From assembly GCA_017936925.1 (NCBI GenBank), contig JAGBEP010000010.1:79105-119918 (forward strand): a stretch of DNA of 40,814 nucleotides. The letters run 5' to 3'. The translations under genes and the position numbers were made by a program. The notes under the pieces were generated by a model that searched no databases, was not told where the DNA came from, and saw only the letters and a list, made by a program, of their open reading frames with translations. Shown here piece after piece: positions 36,150-40,814 of this stretch (position 1 is the stretch's first letter; every line of letters starts with the position of its first letter). This DNA comes from Clostridia bacterium. Lineage in GTDB: Bacteria > Bacillota > Clostridia > TANB77 > CAG-508.

Positions 36150-36737
36150 AGTACTGCTGTAACAGGAAAAATTATAAAAGAACTAAGAGAAAAACAAAAT
36201 TTAACGCAAACAGAGCTTGCAGAAGTTATTGGAGTAAGTGATAAAACAATAAGTAAATGGGAAACTGGAAAAGGGTTACCAGATATTTCATTAATTGAAC
36301 CATTAGCAAAAGCTTTAAATGTTTCTGTAATTGAGCTTATGAATGGGGAATATATTACAAATCAAAATAAATCAAGTAATATGTTAAAATCAAGTTTTTC
36401 AGTTTGTCCTATTTGTGGAAATATTATTCATACAATGGGAGAAAATATAAATTCTTGTTGTGGAATAAATTTACCTATTTTGGAATGTGAATTAGAAAAT
36501 GATGAACATATTATTAATTGTGAAATAATTGAAAATGAATATTATATTTCAATTAAACATGAAATGACTAAACAACATTATATTTCCTTTATTGCATATG
36601 TTACAAATGATAGATCTGAAATTGTAAAATTATATCCAGAACAAAATGCAGAAGCTAGATTTTTTAAGAGAGGTAAAGGCATAGTGTATACGTATTGTAA
36701 TAAAGATGGATTGATGAATAAAAAAATATCAGAATGA
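36150..36737 (+). pseudogene. XRE-type regulator with superoxide-reductase-like domain, no start codon
   Basis: The frame encodes STAVTGKIIKELREKQNLTQ..., a full Cro/CI helix-turn-helix (with SDKTISKWETGKGLPD as recognition part), a short linker, then CPICGN...SCCGI and a desulfoferrodoxin/superoxide-reductase-like domain (HEMTKQHYISFIAYVT ... AYCNxHGL-type end). No ATG, GTG or TTG exists between the in-frame TAA at 36147 and the helix-turn-helix; the first ATG (36339) lies after it. The iron-site end reads YCNKDGLM, with Asp for the conserved His, and HPM is HEM. Loss of the start and ligand changes together suggest decay. A shortened protein from 36339 (132 residues) would lack the DNA-binding domain. 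Confidence 0.7.
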
Positions 36738-36804
36738 AAATTGTGTTTTGGAATATATTTAATAAGTACAAGTTATAGATAGTACGACTTGTAAAAGAGG
36801 AATA

Positions 36805-36960
36805 ATGCCTAAAGATAGGGTTGTTTATTATAATCAAATAGATATAGGAATATTAGAGCTTTGCCTAAATAAAAATAATATATTTTTTGATAGACAGTTA
36901 TTTGTAGAAGAAAATTTAGAACTTGAAAAAAATTTAATAGTTAAATATTTAATTAAATAA
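36805..36960 (+). pseudogene. 51-codon fragment, possible nitroreductase C-terminal remnant
   Basis: ATG 36805, behind AGAGG, opens 51 codons (MPKDRVVYYNQIDIGILELC... ending LIVKYLIK). The DIGI...LELCL pattern recalls the C-terminal part of nitroreductase-like proteins, apparently with a few residues missing between DIGI and LELCL. It has neither the flavin-binding start nor a complete domain. A genuine small protein cannot be excluded, but it sits between two clearly broken genes, so a remnant is more likely. A TACAAGT/ACTTGTA inverted repeat (36767-36793) lies just upstream. Confidence 0.4.
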
Positions 36961-37087
36961 ACAATTTTTGATTATATATTCTATTTGTGGAGTCACATAT
37001 ATATTAGATGGATATATAGCAAGAAAAAGAAAAACAAAAACAGAGAGTAACTTTGGTGCTAAATTAGATACGTCAATATTTAGTTAA
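36953..37087 (+). pseudogene. CDP-alcohol phosphatidyltransferase remnant
   Basis: A 44-codon open stretch without a start reads ...FLIIYSICGVTYILDGYIAR... then NFGAKLDTSIFS and stops. It keeps the core of the CDP-alcohol phosphatidyltransferase signature, DGxxAR...GxxxD, but the first Asp is Tyr, the last Asp is Phe, and the spacing between AR and G is two residues too long. The N-terminal and C-terminal membrane segments are gone. Such enzymes make phosphatidylglycerol or related lipids; this copy cannot be active. It overlaps the end of the preceding 51-codon fragment. Confidence 0.65.
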
Positions 37088-37247
37088 ATTATATTTTAAG
37101 GTATTGATGAAAATGGATTTTGTAGAAGAAAGTTGTAAAAGAGTAAAATTCGACTTAAAGTAGAATTGAAAAAAATAATCTACTCTACTAATAGTTTGTA
37201 TACTTTATGACAAAATTTTGCTAATTTGTAATTGAAGGAGGTTAATT

Positions 37248-37856
37248 ATGGATCAAGTTAAGATAGGAAAATTTATTGCTCAATGTAGAAAAAATAAAAA
37301 ATTAACACAAGTGCAATTAGCGGAAAAATTAAATATTACAGATAGAGCAATATCAAAATGGGAAACAGGAAATGGTATGCCAGATTCTTCTGTGATGCTC
37401 GATTTGTGCGAGATACTTGGAATTAGTGTGAATGAATTATTAAGTGGGGAGGTTATAAAAATGGAGAATTATGACTTAAAGGCAGAAGAAAATTTAATAG
37501 AATTAAAGAAACAAAAAGAAGATAGTGATAGAAATATGTTGAGCTTGGAATTAGTTATAGGATATATTTCATCAATATCATTTTTAGTATTGGTATTTGT
37601 GGCATCATTTTTAGAAATGCCTTCGATGATTAGAGTCTTACTTATAATTTTGGGAGGTATTATTTTTGCGATAGGAGTTACAAATGCAATTAAGATTGAA
37701 CAAATAGCAGGTTATTATGAATGTAATAAATGCCATTATAAATATATACCTTCTTATAACAAGGTATTGTTTTCAATGCACTATGGAAGGACAAGATATA
37801 TGAAGTGCCCAAAATGTAACAGTAGAAGTTGGAATAAAAAAATTTTAACTAAATAA
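37248..37856 (+). CDS. Membrane-bound XRE-family regulator with C-terminal zinc ribbon
   Basis: It is a 202-residue protein. An N-terminal Cro/CI helix-turn-helix (about 6-60, with TDRAISKWETGNGMPD) is followed by a charged linker, two membrane segments (about 100-123 and 126-147) and a C-terminal part with two CxxC pairs (Cys159/162 and Cys187/190) that should bind zinc. Membrane-tied HTH proteins of this layout are common in Clostridia but their signals are unknown. AGGAGG precedes ATG 37248. It is intact, unlike the related HTH gene 1 kb upstream. The target is unknown; autoregulation is likely for the class. Confidence 0.85.
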   Translation: MDQVKIGKFIAQCRKNKKLTQVQLAEKLNITDRAISKWETGNGMPDSSVMLDLCEILGISVNELLSGEVIKMENYDLKAEENLIELKKQKEDSDRNMLSLELVIGYISSISFLVLVFVASFLEMPSMIRVLLIILGGIIFAIGVTNAIKIEQIAGYYECNKCHYKYIPSYNKVLFSMHYGRTRYMKCPKCNSRSWNKKILTK

Positions 37857-37951
37857 AATGTGAGAAAAACTTTTGAAAGAAATATATTTACATTATACTT
37901 TTGTAGTATTTTAATTAGAAAAATAAAAATGAAAAGATGTAATAAAAATTA

Positions 37952-37982
37952 TTGACTCTCCCCTTAGAGGATAAGATAAATT
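37952..37982 (+). promoter_or_regulatory. MerR-type promoter/operator
   Basis: TTGACT (37952-37957) is followed by the C-rich dyad CTCCCCTTAGAGG and a poor -10 (TAAATT, 37977-37982, at a 19-base spacing). A long spacer carrying a CTCCCCTTAG(A/G)GG-like dyad is the pattern bound by BmrR/BltR-type MerR regulators. It directly precedes the merR-type gene, so autoregulation is likely. Confidence 0.6.
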
Positions 37983-38002
37983 TTAATTAAGGAGGAAAGA
38001 TT

Positions 38003-38803
38003 ATGTATAGAATTGGAGAGTTTTCAGAATTATCAAAAACAACAATAAAAACACTTCGCTATTATGAAAAAGAAGGACTTTTAATTCCAGCATATGTGGA
38101 TCAAAATACAGGGTATCGATTTTATGAAACTAGTCAACTTCCAGAGTTGGCTAAGATTATATCATTAAGGCAAATGGGATTATCAATTAACAATATTAAA
38201 AGTATTTTAAGTGGTAGCGATTTAAAACAATTTTTATTAGTGAAAAAACAGGAACTGGAAAATGAAATTTCTCTTTCTAATAGTCAATTACTTCAAATAA
38301 ATAATTTATTGGAGGGAAAAAATATGGAGAAAGAAGTTATCATAAAGGAATTACCTAGCTGTATTGTTTATTACAAAGAAGGATTTGTAAAAGATTTTAG
38401 TGAGATTGTGAATTTTATACTACAATCTGCTGAAGAATGTAAAAAGACAAATCCTAATATTAAATGTGTGGAGCCAGACTATTGCTATTTGAATTATCTA
38501 GATGGGGAATATAAAGAAAAGGACTTTAAAATAAGATATGCACAAGCAGTGACAGAGATGGGAATACCCAATGAGACCATAAAATTCGAAAAAATTAAAC
38601 CAATAAGAGCAGCTTGTATTTATCATAAAGGTTCTTATAATAACTTAAGAGAATCATATAGCTTTCTTATAAAGTGGATTGAGGAAAATGGATATGAGAT
38701 AGCAGAGCCAATTAGAGAAAGATATATAGATGGAGTGTGGAACAAAGAAAATGAGGACGAATGGCTTACTGAAATTCAAATTCCTATAAGAAACAAAATG
38801 TAA
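38003..38803 (+). CDS. MerR-family regulator with GyrI-like effector domain (BmrR/BltR type)
   Basis: It is a 266-residue activator: a MerR winged helix (about 1-70, YRIGEFSELSKTTIKTLRYYEKEGLL), a coiled-coil dimer helix (about 78-108) and a GyrI/BmrR-like small-molecule-binding domain (about 110-266) that ends ERYIDGVWNKENEDEW. Such proteins sense amphipathic drugs or other small molecules and twist long-spacer promoters. AAGGAGG precedes ATG 38003. A MerR-type promoter stands directly upstream. No efflux pump gene is adjacent, so the target besides itself is unknown. Confidence 0.9.
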   Translation: MYRIGEFSELSKTTIKTLRYYEKEGLLIPAYVDQNTGYRFYETSQLPELAKIISLRQMGLSINNIKSILSGSDLKQFLLVKKQELENEISLSNSQLLQINNLLEGKNMEKEVIIKELPSCIVYYKEGFVKDFSEIVNFILQSAEECKKTNPNIKCVEPDYCYLNYLDGEYKEKDFKIRYAQAVTEMGIPNETIKFEKIKPIRAACIYHKGSYNNLRESYSFLIKWIEENGYEIAEPIRERYIDGVWNKENEDEWLTEIQIPIRNKM

Positions 38804-38863
38804 AATCATATAAAAATATGAAATACTAAAGTTTGATGAATTATATTATGATAATAAGTTTTG

Positions 38864-38897
38864 ATGTAGTGCTAATGTAGAATAATTAGCACTACAT
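38864..38897. terminator. Terminator between convergent regulators
   Basis: ATGTAGTGCTAAT (38864-38876) and ATTAGCACTACAT (38885-38897) form a perfect 13-bp stem with an 8-base loop, followed by TTTATTTGTTTT on the + strand. Confidence 0.85.
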
Positions 38898-38950
38898 TTT
38901 ATTTGTTTTAACTAATGGCGAAAAAGAGTAGATAAATATAAAGAAGCGGA

Positions 38951-39496
38951 CTATTTTATAGGTGATTTAATTATACTTTTATCAGCGTATTCAGACTCAA
39001 GAAGTTCGTTTATATCTTCTACTGATTCTTTACAATCATTAGCAAGCCATTTTTTTATAATTGCATTTAATCCAGCTTTGAAAAATTCAATATGATAATC
39101 TATTAGTTTATCATTATAAAGTAATTTAGAAAGAGTGTAATCAAACTCAACTATATCAGTAGTGTTATTGTAATTTAATTTAAAATAGGTTTTATAAAAT
39201 ATTTGATTATTTTTTATATGTTTAAATAATTTAGAAAAATCGTTTGAGTTATTTTTAGTAGTTCTCTCTTCTGAATAAAGTTTTTTTACTTCATCAACTA
39301 GATGAGCTTTAATTTTATCTGCTAAGTCATAAACATCTAAATAATTGGCATAAAAAGTAGACCTATTTACATTTGCTAATTTACAAATATCAGTTACAGA
39401 AATTTGAGATATTTCTTTAGATTGTAATAGTTCAATAAAAACTGATTCTATTTTATTTTGAGATTCTTTTCTTCTTTGATTATTAGGCGTGTTCAT
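38951..39496 (-). CDS. TetR/AcrR-family transcriptional regulator
   Basis: It is a 181-residue regulator. The N-terminal helix-turn-helix (about 8-55) contains ISQISVTDICKLANVNRSTF and YANYLDVYDLADKI, typical of TetR proteins of the DhaS/YbiH-like group. The helical C-terminal ligand or dimer domain has no identifiable pocket. ATG 39496 is chosen because AGGAG lies 12 bases upstream; earlier in-frame ATGs would run into the intergenic control region. It is divergent from the 97-residue repeat-protein gene, and a 15-bp inverted repeat brackets both promoters, so it probably represses that operon and itself. Confidence 0.88.
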   Translation of the reverse strand: MNTPNNQRRKESQNKIESVFIELLQSKEISQISVTDICKLANVNRSTFYANYLDVYDLADKIKAHLVDEVKKLYSEERTTKNNSNDFSKLFKHIKNNQIFYKTYFKLNYNNTTDIVEFDYTLSKLLYNDKLIDYHIEFFKAGLNAIIKKWLANDCKESVEDINELLESEYADKSIIKSPIK

Positions 39497-39514
39497 ATAT
39501 ATTTCTCCTAAATT

Positions 39515-39609
39515 ATTATTCCAACACTTAATAGAAAATTGATGATTGTTTTTAGTTATATGAATTATTATAATACAATTGAACACGGAAAAACAAGTGT
39601 TGGAATAAT
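39515..39609. repeat. 15-bp inverted repeat bracketing the divergent promoters
   Basis: ATTATTCCAACACTT (39515-39529) and its exact complement AAGTGTTGGAATAAT (39595-39609) are 65 bases apart. Each arm lies in the leader of one divergent transcript, so both messages start with the same 15-base element. Likely TetR binding sites. Confidence 0.75.
39546..39574 (+). promoter_or_regulatory. Promoter of the repeat-protein operon
   Basis: TTGTTT (39546-39551), 17 bases, TATAAT (39569-39574). On the other strand an overlapping TATAAT (39567-39572) could serve the tetR gene, though without a good -35. Confidence 0.65.
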
Positions 39610-39625
39610 GAAAGAGGTGAGAAAT

Positions 39626-39919
39626 GTGTCAAAGTTAAAAGATGTAAATAAGAAAATTGAGAATGCAGTAGTAGGTGGCTATAAGAAAATAGAAAAAGGT
39701 ACAGTTAGCGGATATAAAAAAATAGAAAACGGTGTGGTTTCAGGTTATAAAAAGATAGAAGATAAATTCGTTGACAAGTATTTAAAACATGATGATGAAA
39801 CTATTGAAGAAGCAAAGATAAGGTTAAAGAATGAAGAAAAAGAGAGAAAAGAAAAACAAGAAAAAGAAATGGCAGAAAGAAAAGTTAAAATAGAAGAGAA
39901 AACAAATATAAAGAAATAG
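39626..39919 (+). CDS. Small protein of tandem 11-residue KIExxxVxGYK repeats
   Basis: It is a 97-residue protein. Four 11-residue repeats (10-20, 21-31, 32-42, 43-53) of the form KIENGVVSGYK make one long amphipathic helix, as 11-mer repeats do in LEA-like and lipid-surface proteins. The DNA repeats every 33 bases (39653-39784). The C-terminal half is very rich in Lys and Glu and likely a free helix. The start is GTG 39626, because AAAGAGGTGA is ideally spaced for it; ATG 39608 lies inside the inverted repeat. Binding to a membrane or to its partner protein is inferred only. The membrane-protein gene follows after 13 bases. Confidence 0.8.
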   Translation: MSKLKDVNKKIENAVVGGYKKIEKGTVSGYKKIENGVVSGYKKIEDKFVDKYLKHDDETIEEAKIRLKNEEKERKEKQEKEMAERKVKIEEKTNIKK

Positions 39920-39932
39920 GAGAAAGTTTGTA

Positions 39933-40313
39933 ATGAAAAAAGAAACATTATTAGAAATTATATTAGGAACAATCGGAGGATTAATATTTGCAATAGGAAT
40001 GTGTATGTGCTTAATACCAGAATGGAATTTATTTAAAGTAGGAGTAGTTGTTTCAATAGTTGGTTTTATAATTCTTTTAGGAATTATACCAGTTTATAAA
40101 ACTTCACACCCAAAGAAAGAACATGCACCAGTAAATTGGGGAATAGTTGCTACTTGGATAATTGGCGTAATTGGAGCATTAGTTATGGGATTTGGCATGA
40201 GTCAAGTAATGACAGATGGAAATATGGTATTAGGGCTAATATTTGGAGTAATAGGCTTAATAGTATGTGTATTGAATTATCCAATATATGCTTATATAAA
40301 AAGTAATAAATAA
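39933..40313 (+). CDS. Four-pass membrane protein of the TetR-linked operon
   Basis: It is a 126-residue protein with four membrane segments (about 6-27, 34-54, 69-88 and 96-119). The first two and the last two are similar in spacing and carry small-residue-rich stretches such as GTIGGLIFAIGM and GVIGALVMGFGM, which suggests an internal duplication. The loop TSHPKKEHAPVN is charged. AGGAG precedes ATG 39933 at 10 bases. It is co-transcribed with the 11-residue-repeat protein and ends in a hairpin. Function unknown. Confidence 0.82.
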   Translation: MKKETLLEIILGTIGGLIFAIGMCMCLIPEWNLFKVGVVVSIVGFIILLGIIPVYKTSHPKKEHAPVNWGIVATWIIGVIGALVMGFGMSQVMTDGNMVLGLIFGVIGLIVCVLNYPIYAYIKSNK

Positions 40314-40335
40314 TATGTTTTCCCAAAAAAAGTGT

Positions 40336-40367
40336 AGAATAGATGATTATAATTAATTATCTATTCT
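40336..40367 (+). terminator. Terminator of the TetR-linked operon
   Basis: AGAATAGAT (40336-40344) and ATCTATTCT (40359-40367) pair, with TTATATTATTTTTT after. Confidence 0.6.
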
Positions 40368-40421
40368 TTATATTATTTTTTGAAAATTTTTTAGAATTAG
40401 AAAAAAATATTAATTAAATAT

Positions 40422-40468
40422 AAAAAGAAGAGAAATACTGTAAAATCAAGTGTTTCTCTTCTTTTTTA
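40422..40468 (+). terminator. Second, stronger hairpin terminator
   Basis: An 18-bp stem with one wobble (40422-40439 with 40449-40466) and a 9-base loop, with A/T flanks. It isolates the following gene from the upstream operon. Confidence 0.75.
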
Positions 40469-40555
40469 CTTTATTTACTATACCACAAAATTGCAAAAAA
40501 ATCAAGAATGTTATTTAGACTGACAGTATGGTATATAAATTAAGGGAGGAGTAAA

Positions 40556-40814
40556 ATGGGGAATTCTTATTTAGAAATGATAAATCCAAAAGAAAAGAAT
40601 GAGATTGCTGATATAAAAAAATGTAATGAGTATATAAGTCAATATGGATTAATATTATCAGATAATCAAATTAAAAGTATTTTGGAAAAAAGAAGAGAAA
40701 TATTGAAAGAAACTGGTAGGATAGAATTAAGAAAAGGTATATTAGATAAATTAATAAAAGAATTTTGCGATTCACCATATATGAATCAAGAAAATTTTGT
40801 GCAAAACTTATATG
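40556..40814 (+). CDS. DUF6323-family protein, N-terminal part (partial)
   Basis: GGGAGGAG precedes ATG 40556, and 86 codons are open to the window edge. The segments YGLILSDNQIK, LEKRREILKETGRIELRKGI and IKEFCDSPYMNQENF match my recollection of the DUF6323 family, which is often encoded beside DUF6179 in Clostridia. No signal peptide or membrane segment is visible in this part. The function of the family is not known to me. The rest of the gene and its neighbours lie outside the window. Confidence 0.65.
   Translation, partial: MGNSYLEMINPKEKNEIADIKKCNEYISQYGLILSDNQIKSILEKRREILKETGRIELRKGILDKLIKEFCDSPYMNQENFVQNLY

Noticed and set aside
36032..36241. 69-codon open frame over the HTH start region
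   Set aside because: It is a shadow in another frame: no ribosome site, unusual composition, and the overlapping frame clearly encodes the helix-turn-helix.
37107..37163. 18-codon ORF (MKMDFVEESCKRVKFDLK)
   Set aside because: There is only a weak AAGG upstream and the position lies inside a decayed stretch; not supported as a gene.
39653..39784. CRISPR-like direct repeats every 33 bases
   Set aside because: The repeats are in frame, encode a regular 11-residue protein repeat, are contiguous without spacers, and differ from copy to copy.

Overview
The window is very AT-rich DNA with strong AGGAGG-type ribosome sites, consensus sigma-A promoters, a GH25/LysM autolysin, a class B sortase and a YtvI-like membrane protein. 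Together these point to a low-GC Gram-positive bacterium of the Bacillota, most likely a Clostridia-like anaerobe. I cannot fix the species from the sequence. No rRNA, tRNA, CRISPR array, insertion sequence or phage gene was recognised.

Region 1 (1-8.6 kb) is one long type II fatty-acid synthesis operon on the + strand. It runs: end of an AMP-binding acyl ligase, a minimal biotin ligase (birA), fabD, fabG, fabF, accB, fabZ, accC, accD, accA, fabI. It holds all acetyl-CoA carboxylase subunits, the enzyme that biotinylates AccB, and most of the elongation cycle. fabH and acpP are not in the visible part. A terminator-like hairpin closes it.

Region 2 (8.6-15.2 kb) has single-gene units: a COG0523/CobW GTPase, two unrecognised proteins (one with a possible ADP-ribosyltransferase-like HxT start), a secreted GH25 lysozyme with two LysM repeats, a maltose/galactoside-type acetyltransferase, a membrane-anchored alpha/beta hydrolase and a 63-residue membrane protein on the - strand. 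Most units have their own promoter and hairpin terminator.

Region 3 (15.4-28.4 kb): a nucleoside-deoxyribosyltransferase-like protein; a cell-wall protein with a TPKTG sorting signal followed by its likely dedicated class B sortase, with a perfect 18-bp hairpin between them; a PHP phosphoesterase; uvrB, broken by one extra base inside the Walker A motif; a phenylalanine/tyrosine operon (tyrA, pheA, aminotransferase); an orphan membrane protein on the - strand; uvrA; and a protein made of about ten 29-residue helical repeats.

Region 4 (28.4-36 kb): a 22-residue ORF on the - strand, a divergent CMP-kinase-like gene with murD, a small membrane protein, an AI-2E/YtvI-type transporter, a DUF1980/YcgQ-like anchored protein whose stop codon overlaps the transporter's, and secA.

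Region 5 (36-40.8 kb) is an accessory zone of regulators and decaying genes. It holds an HTH plus superoxide-reductase-like regulator without a start codon, a 51-codon fragment, a CDP-alcohol phosphatidyltransferase remnant, an intact membrane XRE regulator, a MerR/GyrI-like regulator with a MerR-type promoter, and a divergent TetR / 11-residue-repeat / membrane-protein module bracketed by a 15-bp inverted repeat. The window ends in a truncated DUF6323-like gene.
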